Positions 40,697 through 50,109 of a stretch of DNA of 64,000 nt are shown in pieces (within the stretch, counting starts at the first letter, position 1; the number at the start of each line of letters is the position of its first letter). This DNA comes from Sphingomonas faeni (GTDB taxonomy: Bacteria; Pseudomonadota; Alphaproteobacteria; Sphingomonadales; Sphingomonadaceae): positions 496,001 to 560,000 of the forward strand of contig NZ_QAYE01000001.1 in the NCBI RefSeq assembly GCF_003053745.1, in the 5' to 3' direction. The position numbers and the translations under genes are program-made. Below the pieces are notes generated by a model. It searched no databases. It worked only from the letters and a program-made list of their open reading frames with translations, and was not told the DNA's origin.

Positions 40697-41482
40697 ATGG
40701 CCAGCACCGCCCAGCTTCCGCTTTTCTATAATGGCCTCGAGCCGCTTTCGAGCGACACGCACGCCAACTACAAGGTCCGCCCGCAGGACAGTGCGCCGTT
40801 CCTGGTTGGCCAGCATGCGATCCCGATCACCGTCGACGAGTTTCCGCTGGTCCAGCGCCACATGCCTATCGTCTTCTCGGTCGGTGACGACGCGATCCCG
40901 CTCGCGCTGATGGGCCTGAACGAGGGCGTCAACGTGTTCGTTGGCGAAGACGGCAAGCTGACCGAGAACACGTTCTACGTCCCCGCCTATGTCCGTCGCT
41001 ACCCGTACATGCTCGCCCGCCTGCACCCGGAAGCACAGGAGCTGTCGCTCTGCTTCGACCCGACCTCGCAGGCGATCGGTGATTTCGAGGACGGCGATGC
41101 GCTGTTCGAGAACGGCCAGCCGACCGAGCTGACCAAGAACATCCTCGGCTTCAACGAGTCGTTCGAACAGGCCGGCGCGCGCACGCAGAACTTCATGAAC
41201 GAGCTGCGCGAGCTCGAGCTGCTGATGGACGGCGAAGTCACGATCCAGCCCGACGGCGCCGACCAGCCGTTCGTCTATCGCGGCTTCCAGATGATCAACG
41301 AGGAAAAGCTGATCGACCTGCGCGGCGATGCGCTGCGCAAGATGAGCAAGTCGGGCATGCTTCCGCTGCTGTACGCACACCTGTTCTCGCTGTCCCTGAT
41401 GCGCGACATCTTCGCGCGCCAGGCCCAGCTCGGCATGACCCCGCAGCAGCAGATGCCCGCCCCGGCGCAGTTCAACGTCTGA
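40697..41482 (+). CDS. SapC family protein
   Basis: 261 residues with GGAGAGT upstream. The sequence FYNGLEPLSSDTHANYKV, FPLVQRHMPIVFS, FYVPAYVRRYPYML, LCFDPTSQ and ARTQNFMNEL matches the SapC family (S-layer protein-related), common in sphingomonads. No signal sequence is seen. The role is unknown in this genus, and the name comes from Campylobacter S-layer studies. It is followed 21 bases later by a cytochrome b561 gene. Confidence 0.9.
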   Translation: MASTAQLPLFYNGLEPLSSDTHANYKVRPQDSAPFLVGQHAIPITVDEFPLVQRHMPIVFSVGDDAIPLALMGLNEGVNVFVGEDGKLTENTFYVPAYVRRYPYMLARLHPEAQELSLCFDPTSQAIGDFEDGDALFENGQPTELTKNILGFNESFEQAGARTQNFMNELRELELLMDGEVTIQPDGADQPFVYRGFQMINEEKLIDLRGDALRKMSKSGMLPLLYAHLFSLSLMRDIFARQAQLGMTPQQQMPAPAQFNV

Positions 41483-41503
41483 CCCTGATCCGAGGAGTTG
41501 ACC

Positions 41504-42052
41504 ATGGCAGCGCAGGATCGTCCGGATCGATATTCGAGCGTAGCGATCTGGTTTCACTGGACGATCGCGCTGCTGGTCATCCTCAACCTCGCGGTCGGGC
41601 TGCTGCACGACTCGGTCCCGGCGCTGCGAAGCTGGATGGGCGCGCATCAGGCGCTCGGCCTCGCGATCCTTGCGTTGACCGCGGCGCGGATCGCGTGGCG
41701 GCTGGCGCACCGCCCGCCGCCGCTCCCCGCCTCTACGCCGGTGTGGGAGCGTGCGCTGGCGCATGGCTCCCACATTTTGCTATACGCACTGATGCTCGGC
41801 TTGCCGATGACCGGCTGGATGATGGTGTCGGGCGGCGGCAAGCCCGGCGGTGTGAGCATCTTCGGCTTGTTCACCGTACCGTATCTACCCGTCTCGAAGG
41901 CGACAGGGCATTTCGGTCACAGCGCGCACGGCGTACTCGGCTGGGTAATGCTTGCGCTGGTGGTGTTGCATATCGGCGCTGCGCTGCGCCATCACCTGCT
42001 GCTTCGTGATCCCGTACTGATGCGGATCGCCCCGGTACTAAGACGTCGCTGA
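41504..42052 (+). CDS. Cytochrome b561 family protein
   Basis: 182 residues from the ATG at 41504, with GAGGAG 7 bases upstream. Four membrane helices with the haem-ligand His positions: IWFHWTIALLV (about 17), GAHQALGL, LAHGSHILLYA, and GHFGHSAHGVLGW. It is an inner-membrane di-haem electron carrier of the superoxide or quinone oxidase type. Confidence 0.93.
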   Translation: MAAQDRPDRYSSVAIWFHWTIALLVILNLAVGLLHDSVPALRSWMGAHQALGLAILALTAARIAWRLAHRPPPLPASTPVWERALAHGSHILLYALMLGLPMTGWMMVSGGGKPGGVSIFGLFTVPYLPVSKATGHFGHSAHGVLGWVMLALVVLHIGAALRHHLLLRDPVLMRIAPVLRRR

Positions 42053-42106
42053 ACCGCCCGTCATCGCATCCGCGTCAAAAAAATTGCGTGTGCGGTGCAA
42101 CAAGGG

Positions 42107-42137
42107 TTGAACCAAAACGGCGCTCACCCATTTAGAT
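42107..42137 (+). promoter_or_regulatory. Candidate promoter of the small RNA
   Basis: TTGAAC (42107-42112), 18 bases, then TTTAGA (42131-42136) as -10. A transcript would start about 42141-42144, at the first stem of the small RNA. Confidence 0.45.
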
Positions 42138-42140
42138 CCT

Positions 42141-42248
42141 GTACGGCATCGTGTCCCCCCCTTTCGCGGCGCCGTACGGGACGCTTCTAGCGTCCCTCCT
42201 CCCTGAACCTAGGCCACTCCGTGCGACATGCACGGGGTGGTTTTTTTT
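42141..42248 (+). ncRNA. Candidate trans-acting small RNA with CCUCCUCCC motif (alpha-r8/mmgR-like)
   Basis: About 108 nt. Stem 1 is GTACGGC paired with GCCGTAC (42141/42171), its loop being C-rich (GTGTCCCCCCCTTTCG). Stem 2 is GGGACGC-TTCTA-GCGTCCC. Next is CTCCTCCCTGAACC, single-stranded. The final hairpin CCACTCCGTGC-GACAT-GCACGGGGTGG with eight T is a near-perfect intrinsic terminator. The CCTCCTCCC motif is complementary to Shine-Dalgarno sequences and resembles the conserved core of alphaproteobacterial small RNAs such as mmgR and CcsR (named from knowledge of those families). It lies just upstream of a Na+/H+ antiporter gene on the same strand. Confidence 0.65.
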
Positions 42249-42299
42249 GGCCTGCGCGATGCGGTGGGCCCGTCCTCTCCTCCCACCCGTTGCGTGCCC

Positions 42300-43847
42300 G
42301 TGGAATTATTCGAAAGTCTCGACGTCATCCTGCTTGCCGCGCTGGTCCTGCTGGTCCTGGCGCGCAAGCTGAACGTGCCGTACCCGACCTTGCTGGCGGT
42401 GGCCGGGATCGCCTTTGCGGCGTTGCCGTTCGCGCCGAAGATCACGGTCGAGCCGCACCTAGCGCTGGCCTTGTTCATCGCACCTGCGTTGCTCCACGCC
42501 GCGTATCACACCAGCCCGCGCGCCCTGCGGCGACACTGGTTCCCACTGCTGAGCCTCGCCGTGTTCGCCGTACTCGTCACCGCCGCAGCGGTCGCGCTAG
42601 TCGGTGTCACGCTAGGCGGTTTACCGCTAGCCGCCGCGTTCGCCTTGGGAGCGATCGTCGCACCGCCCGATGCCGCCGCATCGGAAGCGGTGCTCGGCGA
42701 AGTCGGCATCCCCCGCCGCGGCCTGTTGCTGCTTCAAGGCGAGAGCCTTCTCAACGACGCCACGGCACTGTTGTTGTTCGGCCTCGCGGTGGCCTTCGCG
42801 ACGCATTCGGACACCCCAGTGACGCCGCTCGCGCTCGCGGCGGCGGTGCCGGGCGGGATCGTCCTCGGCGTCATCGCCTCATGGCTGTATCTCCGCGTGA
42901 CGCCGCTGTTCGCGCGGACGCTCGGCGCTAGCCTCGCCGATTTCGCGGTGACATTCGGCATCTGGCTGCTCGCCGAGCGGCTGCATATCTCGCCGGTGCT
43001 CGCGGTCGTCACGTTCGGTATGATCGTGTCGCAGCGCCGCCCGATCGGCCAGCCCGCACGCGATCGGTTGCAGGGGGCGGCAGTGTGGTCGGCGGCGGTC
43101 CTCGTCCTCAACATCATCGCGTTCGCGCTGATGGGGCTTCAGTCGCGCGACGTGCTGGCCGGCCTGCCCGCCGCCGAGCGCTGGCCCGCGATCGGGTTCG
43201 CCGCCGCGGTGCTGGCGACCGTGCTCGTCACGCGCATCGCGTGGGTGTTCTTCGTGCGGTTCGTCGAGGGCGTGATCGCCAACCGCTACGCGCCGTCCTG
43301 GCTGCCCAAGCCGCCCCCCTGGAACGCGTCGATCATCCTGTCCTGGTCGGGTATGCGTGGCCTCCTGACGCTGGCGACCGCGTTCGCGCTGCCACGATCG
43401 GTGCCGGGCCGCGACCTGATCGTGCTGGCGGCGTTCGGCGTCGTTATCGGCACGCTCGTGCTGCAAGGGCTCACGCTCGGCCCGTTGATCCGCCGTCTCG
43501 ATCTCGGCGCGGACACGGGGCTTGCCGACGAGATCGCCCCGGCGCGCAAGCGACTGATCGATGCAGGGCTAGCCGTCCTGCCAGCACGCGAAGGCGCGGC
43601 GGCGGATGCGTTGCGGTTCCGCTACGGCGCGGCGGGCAAGGTCACCGCGGAGGCCGACGATCCACAGGCGACCTCCGAATTCGACGAACTTCACTTGGAG
43701 ATGATCGCCTGCCAGCGCGTCGTGCTCCACGAAATGCGCGACAAGGGCGAGGTGGCCGAGGATGTCTATCGCCGCCTGCAGGAGGAACTCGACTGGGCGG
43801 AGGTCGACGCGCGTGCGTTCGGGGACAACATCCTCACGGCGACCTGA
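42300..43847 (+). CDS. Na+/H+ antiporter, CPA1 family
   Basis: 515 residues from the GTG at 42300; an upstream ATG at 42228 would lie inside the small RNA terminator and is rejected. About 11-12 membrane helices. The conserved GAIVAPPDAAA motif (with the ion-binding Asp) and GESLLNDATALLLF are clear. WSGMRGLLTLATAFALP precedes the last helix. A soluble C-terminal domain (about 410-515) is regulatory. It exchanges Na+ for H+ to control internal pH. Confidence 0.93.
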   Translation: MELFESLDVILLAALVLLVLARKLNVPYPTLLAVAGIAFAALPFAPKITVEPHLALALFIAPALLHAAYHTSPRALRRHWFPLLSLAVFAVLVTAAAVALVGVTLGGLPLAAAFALGAIVAPPDAAASEAVLGEVGIPRRGLLLLQGESLLNDATALLLFGLAVAFATHSDTPVTPLALAAAVPGGIVLGVIASWLYLRVTPLFARTLGASLADFAVTFGIWLLAERLHISPVLAVVTFGMIVSQRRPIGQPARDRLQGAAVWSAAVLVLNIIAFALMGLQSRDVLAGLPAAERWPAIGFAAAVLATVLVTRIAWVFFVRFVEGVIANRYAPSWLPKPPPWNASIILSWSGMRGLLTLATAFALPRSVPGRDLIVLAAFGVVIGTLVLQGLTLGPLIRRLDLGADTGLADEIAPARKRLIDAGLAVLPAREGAAADALRFRYGAAGKVTAEADDPQATSEFDELHLEMIACQRVVLHEMRDKGEVAEDVYRRLQEELDWAEVDARAFGDNILTAT

Positions 43848-43909
43848 GGGCGTGCGGGGAACATCGACACACGCTACGCTGTTTCAGAGAACCACCGTAG
43901 AAAGGGTCG

Positions 43910-45430
43910 ATGCATGTCCGAGGCGAATTCGTGAGCAAGTCCGTAAAGCCCGCACCGCCGACGACGCTTGTGATCTTCGGCGCATTTGGTGACCTGACCC
44001 GCCGCCTGCTGATGCCGGCACTGATCAACATGACCCGGCTCGGGCTGGTCGGTAACGATTTCCACGTGCTCGGCGTGGGCATCGACGAAGGCAACGACCA
44101 GTCGCTGCGTGAGGTGCTCGGCACTTTCGACGCGAAGGGCGGCGAGGGGGCAGGCGAGAAAGGCGACGCCTGGGCACGGCTCAAGGACCGCGTCGGCTAT
44201 CTCCAGGGCGATTTCACGAAAGACGAAGTTTACGAACAACTGAAGGGACGCGTGAAGGGTAACGTCGCGTTCTACTTCGCGGTGCCGGCCAAGTTTTTCG
44301 GCGACATCGTCGACAAGCTCGCCGAGCACGGCCTGATGGCGGAAGCGCCGCACGCGTTCCGCCGGATCGCGATCGAGAAGCCGTTCGGGCATGACCTGGC
44401 GTCCGCACAGGCGCTCAACGCGCGTATCCTGTCCAAGGTCGGGGAGGCGCAGGTCTACCGGATCGACCATTTCCTCGGCAAGGAAACCGTCCAGAACATC
44501 ATGACCGCGCGGTTCGCGAACATGATGATCGAGCGCGTCTGGAATTCGGACTGCATCGCGCACGTCCAGATCACCGCCGCCGAGACGGTCGACGTCGGCA
44601 CCCGCGGCAAGTTCTACGACGGCACCGGCGCGCTGCGCGACATGGTCCCCAACCACCTGTTCCAACTGCTCGCGATGGTCGCGATGGAGCCGCCCGCGAG
44701 CTTTGATGCCGAGGCGATTCGCAACGAAAAGGGCAAGGTGCTCAAGGCCGTTCGCGTCTATTCGCCCGGCAAGGCGAAGCGCAACGGCGTCCGCGGGCAA
44801 TATACCGCGGGTAAGGTGAAGGGGGTGGATGTCCCCGCCTACACCGCCGCGCCCGACGTGGCGCCGGACAGCCGGACCGAGACCTATGTCGCGCTGAAGC
44901 TGATGGTCGACACATGGCGCTGGGCGGGCGTGCCGTTCTACCTGCGCACCGGCAAGGCGATGACGTGTCGCGACACCGAGATCGCGATCACCTTCAAGCC
45001 GGTCCCGTTCGCGTCGTTCCCCGGTGCTGCCGCCGACATGCTGCCGCCCAACCGCCTGATCATCCAGATCCAGCCCGACGAGGGGCTGAGCATGGACATC
45101 AACATCAAGCGTCCCGGTCTCGAAGTCGCGACTGCGCCGATCGCGCTCGATTTCCGCTATGCCGACGAATTCGATATCGGCCACCTGACCGGGTACGAGT
45201 CGCTGATCTACGACCTGTTCGTCGGCGACCAGACGCTGTTCCAACGGGCAGATGCGATCGAGGCGGGCTGGGCCGCGGTGCAACCCTTCCTCGACCTTTG
45301 GGCGCATGATGCCGGGATGCCCGAGCCGTACGAGGCGGGTACGCTCGGCCCGGCCGCGGCGGATGCACTACTGGCGCACGATGACCACAGCTGGCACGAA
45401 CTCGCGCCCGCGGGGAAGACGGTGCCCTGA
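43910..45430 (+). CDS. zwf: Glucose-6-phosphate 1-dehydrogenase
   Basis: 506 residues with AAAGGG upstream. NADP+ binding IFGAFGDLTRRLL (about 22-34), the active-site signature RIDHFLGKE, and IAIEKPFGHDL are intact. It is the first enzyme of the Entner-Doudoroff and oxidative pentose phosphate pathways. The pgl and edd genes that often follow are not in the window, and a family G repeat sits directly after the stop. Confidence 0.97.
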   Translation: MHVRGEFVSKSVKPAPPTTLVIFGAFGDLTRRLLMPALINMTRLGLVGNDFHVLGVGIDEGNDQSLREVLGTFDAKGGEGAGEKGDAWARLKDRVGYLQGDFTKDEVYEQLKGRVKGNVAFYFAVPAKFFGDIVDKLAEHGLMAEAPHAFRRIAIEKPFGHDLASAQALNARILSKVGEAQVYRIDHFLGKETVQNIMTARFANMMIERVWNSDCIAHVQITAAETVDVGTRGKFYDGTGALRDMVPNHLFQLLAMVAMEPPASFDAEAIRNEKGKVLKAVRVYSPGKAKRNGVRGQYTAGKVKGVDVPAYTAAPDVAPDSRTETYVALKLMVDTWRWAGVPFYLRTGKAMTCRDTEIAITFKPVPFASFPGAAADMLPPNRLIIQIQPDEGLSMDINIKRPGLEVATAPIALDFRYADEFDIGHLTGYESLIYDLFVGDQTLFQRADAIEAGWAAVQPFLDLWAHDAGMPEPYEAGTLGPAAADALLAHDDHSWHELAPAGKTVP

Positions 45431-45435
45431 CTTTC

Positions 45436-45541
45436 ACCCCTCCCTGAAAGGGAGGGGCAGGGGGGTGGGTCGGCCGCTCGGGACGGACGACGTCCGCCAA
45501 CAGGCCGCCCCCCCCCAACCCCTCCCTTTCAGGGAGGGGAG
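45436..45541. repeat. Family G paired inverted repeat, copy 2
   Basis: CACCCCTCCCTGAAAGGGAGGGG and inverse CCCCTCCCTTTCAGGGAGGGG at the ends, with inner GGGGTGGG / CCCCCAACCCC. It lies between zwf and the convergent gene. Confidence 0.8.
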
Positions 45542-45546
45542 CAGGG

Positions 45547-45834
45547 TCAAACCCGCTCGGTCAGCTCGATCTCGCCCTCGACCTCCATCTCGTCCTCGTC
45601 GCCCATCTCTTCCATGTCGGGCATCGTGAAGTCCGCCTTCCAGTCATAGACCTTCTCGACCCCGCCCTGCACCCAGACGCGAACTGCGCCCGAGGTGATC
45701 TCGCCGCCCATCGCGCCGACGAAATCCGCCACGAGCGAATCCGCCGCATCCTCGTGGTCGGTCGCGCCCGGAATCGTCGCGGCGGTCATTTCCTCATCGA
45801 GTTCGATGATCTGCGCCCAATATTGCTTCGCCAT
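45547..45834 (-). CDS. Small acidic protein, unknown
   Basis: 95 residues with GGAG upstream. No signal. The C-terminal third is extremely acidic (PDMEEMGDEDEMEVEGEIEL). Upstream part KQYWAQIIELDEEMTAATIPG looks like a beta-sheet domain. No family is recognised. Its partner upstream is an equally unknown small gene on the same strand. Confidence 0.65.
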   Translation of the reverse strand: MAKQYWAQIIELDEEMTAATIPGATDHEDAADSLVADFVGAMGGEITSGAVRVWVQGGVEKVYDWKADFTMPDMEEMGDEDEMEVEGEIELTERV

Positions 45835-45862
45835 GTGATGCTCCTGCGTAGATAAAAAGCCG

Positions 45863-46093
45863 TCAGCCGGCGGTGATAATCGGATGATCCTCGCGCAGCC
45901 GGTCCGCCAGCCGCTCGACCGCGTCGACCTCGCTCGCGCTGCCCGACGGCGTCACTGCCCAGTTGCAATGCGCGTGCGTCGCGAGGCTGTAGACCTTCAC
46001 GTCGCCGACGATCAGCCGCCACCGCCGCCGGTCGCCGCTATTGTACCGGACGAGGTTGGTGACGAACAGGCTCTGGAGATCCGATGCGGTCAT
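45863..46093 (-). CDS. Small hypothetical protein
   Basis: 76 residues from the ATG at 46093; the longer frame upstream is Arg-rich and unlikely. MTASDLQSLFVTNLVRYNSGDRR is followed by KVYSLATHAHCNWAVTPSGSA and ERLADRLREDHPIITAG. This arrangement suggests a small alpha/beta domain. Unknown function. Confidence 0.6.
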   Translation of the reverse strand: MTASDLQSLFVTNLVRYNSGDRRRWRLIVGDVKVYSLATHAHCNWAVTPSGSASEVDAVERLADRLREDHPIITAG

Positions 46094-46182
46094 CCGCGCC
46101 CCATAGCGACAATCGCCCGCCCGCCGCCACCGCAAACGGGCCAGTGATGATCACGATTAGGTCGCGTGTGAAATGGCGAACG

Positions 46183-48567
46183 CTACGAACCGACTGCGAT
46201 CGACGCCGTCACGCCCGGATCGTCCCGCACCCGCAGGAACAGCGTCCCGCCGACCGGCTTCGGCACCGCGAGCGAAGCCCCGGTGAACCCGTCCGGCACG
46301 CGAACCGCGTCGGCAAACCCAGCATTCGCCGCAATCGACTCGATCAGGAACAGGTCGGTCCCGGTCAGCGTACAGGTCTCCTTGCACACGACCCCAGCCA
46401 ACGTCGGCGTCCGCACCAGCGTCGTGAGCGGCACCCAATCCCCCGCAACGCCGCCTTGCACCAGTCGCCATTTGAGCGGCCCATGCGCGGAAACCCCGAG
46501 CGCCTTACCCGGCTCCATCGACACTACAGCGATCCGGTCGTCCTGCACCGTCAGCCCGCGCCCCGACGTGACATTGGTCGTCATCGCGCCATCCGCCGTC
46601 GCGATCTCGACACTGTCGCCCGCAGAAAATCGCGTTCCCTCGGCACGCAACGAGAAGGTCAGGCGGGCATCCTGCGCGATCGCCGTATCGCCGGCCAGCA
46701 CCACCGGCAGGCCAGGGGAGGGTGGCACGACCACGCTTTTCGCGATCAGCGTCGCCTTGGGCCGCGCCGCCGCGACGGTGAACTTTACCGACCGCTTCCG
46801 TCCATCGGTCAGCGTCACGAGCGCCGTCTTCGCCTGGCCCGCCGCGAACGTCGGCACCGTACCCGCCACCAGCGCCAGCCGATCCGCCTTGTCCGCCCGC
46901 ACGACGTCGCCCGGCTTGAACGCGGCCCCGTCGATCGTCATCGATGCCACCAGATCGAGCCGTGTCCCACTCAGCGTCCCCGACGCATCGCCGGCATACA
47001 GCGTCAGGCCATCGATCCGCCCCGCCTCGGCGAGCGCGGTCAGCGCGATCTTGTCCGGCGCCTCGACCCCGTATTGCTTGACCAGCAGCGTCAGTTTCCC
47101 CGGCGCGGTCTTCGCGAGTGGCAGCGTCAGTCCGATCCGGTCGCCAGTCGTCGTCCAAGCCAGCGGCACCTCGCCCGAGGCTCCAACTAGCGTCACCGCC
47201 TCGACGCAGCTCGGCGTCGGCCCGGCGAGCGCCACCGAATTGTCGCGCCCAACCACCAAGTTCTCAGGATCGGTATCGACCATCGTCCACCCGCCCGCAC
47301 GCGGCACCTGCAACCGAAACCGCGGTCCATCGAACGGCGTGAAGCCCCAGCGGCCGTGCAACGTCGCATCGGTCACGCTGCTCAAGCCTGCAGTCTGCAT
47401 CCCGACCTGATCCAGCACATAACCCCCGCGCTCGGCATCGGCCTGAACGGGCAACTCCACCACGCCCCCCTGCGGAGTCGTCACCCGCAAGCTCATGTCG
47501 TGCGCGAACTTGGTCGCATAGATCAGCGGTGCCCCCTCGACCGGCAGCACCAGATCGGGCTTGGCCGCACAGACCAGCCGGTCCGACTCCGCGCGCCGCA
47601 TCGTGGGCGTCTGCGGCGCACCCGTCTCGATCACCGGCATTGCCACGACCATGACCGACTTCGGGCTGGCGAACGACGGCGCCGCGTTCAGCAGCAGCGC
47701 CAGCCGATCGTCATGCGCCCTCGCCAGTGCCGGAATATAGCGGAACTGCGTCGTCTGGAACGCGCCGAAGATCTTCGCCAGATCGCGCACCACGCCGATA
47801 TACGGGCTGTAATAGCCAAGCCCGCCCTCCGGCGTCGCGCTCAGCTGCAGCGCCAGATCGGTCGGCGCACCCACCAGAGTATCCGCCAGCGTCGAACTCT
47901 GCCCATCCGCCAGCACCAGCGAATCGCGGCTCTGCGTCAGGCAGGAGGCTTGCAGGTCCGCCGCGAGATCGAGGCATTCCGCCTTCAGCTTGATCGCCAG
48001 GCTGCGCGACAACAACGGCGAGACCGCCTCGATCCGCTCCGGCCGCGTCCGCTCCAGCGCATGGATCCCATCGAGAAACGCATCGAGTCGCGCCCGATCC
48101 AGCGACGCTTGGTCGAGATCCTGCACCGCGCGCACGAACGCCCCCGGCTGCTTGCGCACCGCCGACACGACAGCATCGAACCCGCCGCTCTCCGGCACCA
48201 GGAACACCACCAGTTGCCGCGCGCCCTCCGGTACCGTCAACGCCAGCGCGTTCTTCTTCGCCTTCCACGTCTCCGCCTTGAAGAACCACGACTTCGGAGG
48301 CGGCTCGGTCGCCCCGCGCAGGAACGCCGCGACCAGCAGATAGCGCGCGCCATCGTCCTTCTTGCCAACGGCCAGGTCCGCCGCGATCGACACGCGGTCG
48401 CCGGTCGCGAGTCTCGGCACCTGCGCGATCGGCAACGTCGTCGTCCCATGCGTCACGCCGACGCGCAGGCTGGGCCCGGTCAGGTCGAACGGTGCCGGAT
48501 CGGCGCGCGCAGCCAAGGGCACCAGCGCAGCAGCCAGCGCGCAGAACGGAAGAAATCGAAGCATCAT
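46183..48567 (-). CDS. Large exported protein of unknown function
   Basis: 794 residues from the ATG at 48567 (a second Met is next). A signal (about 1-22, ending ARA-D) precedes a long, mostly beta-rich protein with four Cys and no membrane segments. Repeated patterns of short strands with LTVPEGARQLVVFLVPES, LTLPLAKTAPGKLTLLVKQYG and similar, suggest Ig-like or beta-sandwich domains. I cannot name a family. It is divergent from a periplasmic amidohydrolase gene. Confidence 0.75.
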   Translation of the reverse strand: MMLRFLPFCALAAALVPLAARADPAPFDLTGPSLRVGVTHGTTTLPIAQVPRLATGDRVSIAADLAVGKKDDGARYLLVAAFLRGATEPPPKSWFFKAETWKAKKNALALTVPEGARQLVVFLVPESGGFDAVVSAVRKQPGAFVRAVQDLDQASLDRARLDAFLDGIHALERTRPERIEAVSPLLSRSLAIKLKAECLDLAADLQASCLTQSRDSLVLADGQSSTLADTLVGAPTDLALQLSATPEGGLGYYSPYIGVVRDLAKIFGAFQTTQFRYIPALARAHDDRLALLLNAAPSFASPKSVMVVAMPVIETGAPQTPTMRRAESDRLVCAAKPDLVLPVEGAPLIYATKFAHDMSLRVTTPQGGVVELPVQADAERGGYVLDQVGMQTAGLSSVTDATLHGRWGFTPFDGPRFRLQVPRAGGWTMVDTDPENLVVGRDNSVALAGPTPSCVEAVTLVGASGEVPLAWTTTGDRIGLTLPLAKTAPGKLTLLVKQYGVEAPDKIALTALAEAGRIDGLTLYAGDASGTLSGTRLDLVASMTIDGAAFKPGDVVRADKADRLALVAGTVPTFAAGQAKTALVTLTDGRKRSVKFTVAAARPKATLIAKSVVVPPSPGLPVVLAGDTAIAQDARLTFSLRAEGTRFSAGDSVEIATADGAMTTNVTSGRGLTVQDDRIAVVSMEPGKALGVSAHGPLKWRLVQGGVAGDWVPLTTLVRTPTLAGVVCKETCTLTGTDLFLIESIAANAGFADAVRVPDGFTGASLAVPKPVGGTLFLRVRDDPGVTASIAVGS

Positions 48568-48696
48568 CACGGGCGATCTCGTCGTCGGAAGCATCACAGA
48601 TGGCCTGTACCGGTGTCGATAATAGGGCAAGACGCGGCACTTGCCCGATCGCCCGCGGTACCGCACACAGCGCGTAACACGGGGAAGGGGACCTAC

Positions 48697-49968
48697 ATGA
48701 TCGCGCGCATTCTCATCGCGACGCTACTCGCGACGACCGCCGCCAATGCCGATGCCAAAACGGTCGTCGTCACCGCAGCGCACATGATCGATGTCCTTGC
48801 CGGCAAGCGCGTCGACAACCCGCAGGTGACGATCGTCGATGGCCGCATCACCGCGGTTGGGCGCAAGGGCGACGCGGTGCCCGCCGGCGCCGAACGCGTG
48901 GATCTGGGCGAGCGCACGTTGCTCCCCGGCTTGATCGACATGCACGTCCATCTGACCAGTGACCCGACGCTCAGCGGCTATCGGCAGCTTGAGTTTACCG
49001 ACAATTTCTGGACCGTCGTCGGCGTCGCCAATGCACGGAAGACGCTCGACGCAGGCTTCACCACCGTCCGTAACGTCGGCTCGGCCAATTACGACGACGT
49101 CGCGCTGAAGCAGGGGATCGAGCGCGGCTATGTGCCCGGTCCGCGCATCGTCCCCGCCACCTACGCGCTTGGCGCGACCGGCGGCCACTGCGACGCGACC
49201 GAATTCCCGCCTTCGATCCAGGTGCCGCACCCGCAGATCGCCAACACCCCCGACGAGTTTCGCGGCGCGGTGCGGACGATCCGCAAATACGGTGCCGAGG
49301 TGGTGAAGGTCTGCATGACGGGCGGCGTCCTCTCGAAGACCGACGCCGTCGGCGCGCAACAGATCAGCCTCGCCGAGATCAAGGCGATCGTCGAGGAAGC
49401 GCATATGCTCGGCATGAAGGTCGCGGTCCACGCGCACGGCGCGGAAGGGATCAACGACGCATTGCGCGCGGGCGTCGACACGATCGAACACGCCAGCCTC
49501 GCCGACGCGGAATCGTTCAAGCTGGCCAAGGCGAGCGGGGCGTGGTTCGACATGGATATCTACGACGACGACTATATCCTTGCCGAGGGCGCCAAGAACG
49601 GGGTTTTTCCCGAGAGCCTCGAAAAGGAACGTCAGGTCGGCCTCAAGCAGCGCCAGACCTTCCGCGCCGCGCACGCCGCCGGGGTGAAGATGCTGTTCGG
49701 CACCGACGGCGGCGTCTACCCCAACGGCAACAACGCGCTCCAGTTCGCCAAGATGGTCGAATGGGGCATGACGCCGCTGGAGGCGATCCAGGCCGCCACC
49801 TCCAGCGCCGCGATCGCTCTAGCGAGAACCGCGGACGTCGGTGCGATCCAGCCAGGCCGGTTCGGCGATTTCGTCGCGGTCGACGGCGATCCGCTCGCCG
49901 ACGTCCGCCAGTTGGAACACCCCGCCTTCGTGATGAAGGGCGGCGCAGTGGTCGTATCGCCGAAATAA
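48697..49968 (+). CDS. Exported amidohydrolase
   Basis: 423 residues with GAAGGGG upstream. A signal (about 1-20) ends NADA-K. The amidohydrolase core has LLPGLIDMHVHLTSDP (HxH, first metal pair), VKVCMTGGVL, VAVHAHGAEGINDALRAGVDTIEHAS and LFGTDGGVYPN (catalytic Asp), the full set for a TIM-barrel metalloenzyme. Similar exported proteins hydrolyse peptides or prolyl compounds. The substrate is unknown. Confidence 0.92.
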   Translation: MIARILIATLLATTAANADAKTVVVTAAHMIDVLAGKRVDNPQVTIVDGRITAVGRKGDAVPAGAERVDLGERTLLPGLIDMHVHLTSDPTLSGYRQLEFTDNFWTVVGVANARKTLDAGFTTVRNVGSANYDDVALKQGIERGYVPGPRIVPATYALGATGGHCDATEFPPSIQVPHPQIANTPDEFRGAVRTIRKYGAEVVKVCMTGGVLSKTDAVGAQQISLAEIKAIVEEAHMLGMKVAVHAHGAEGINDALRAGVDTIEHASLADAESFKLAKASGAWFDMDIYDDDYILAEGAKNGVFPESLEKERQVGLKQRQTFRAAHAAGVKMLFGTDGGVYPNGNNALQFAKMVEWGMTPLEAIQAATSSAAIALARTADVGAIQPGRFGDFVAVDGDPLADVRQLEHPAFVMKGGAVVVSPK

Positions 49969-49980
49969 ACGAGGCGTCTT

Positions 49981-50109
49981 GATCCTCCCCCGCAAGGGGG
50001 AGGTGGCTGGCCCTTGCCAGACGGAGGGGGAGGTAAGGGAAGCACCCTGATCTGTGTTCTCGGCCTCGGACACCTGCGGCTACGCCCGCCGCTGGCAAGG
50101 GGGGGGGGC
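49981..50109. repeat. Family D paired inverted repeat, copy 3 (degenerate)
   Basis: GATCCTCCCCCGCAAGGGGGAG and ACGGAGGGGGAGG are normal, but the right half is diverged (CGGACACCTGCGGCTACGC, then GGCAAGGGGGGGGG). Confidence 0.7.

Noticed and set aside
42228-42299. Upstream ATG start for the antiporter gene
   Set aside because: It lies in the terminator hairpin of the small RNA and gives a non-conserved N-terminus; the GTG at 42300 fits the first membrane helix.
47356-48696. A 447-codon N-terminal extension of the amidohydrolase
   Set aside because: It lies antisense to the large exported protein, is Arg/Gln-rich, and the true start at 48697 has a signal peptide and a ribosome binding site.
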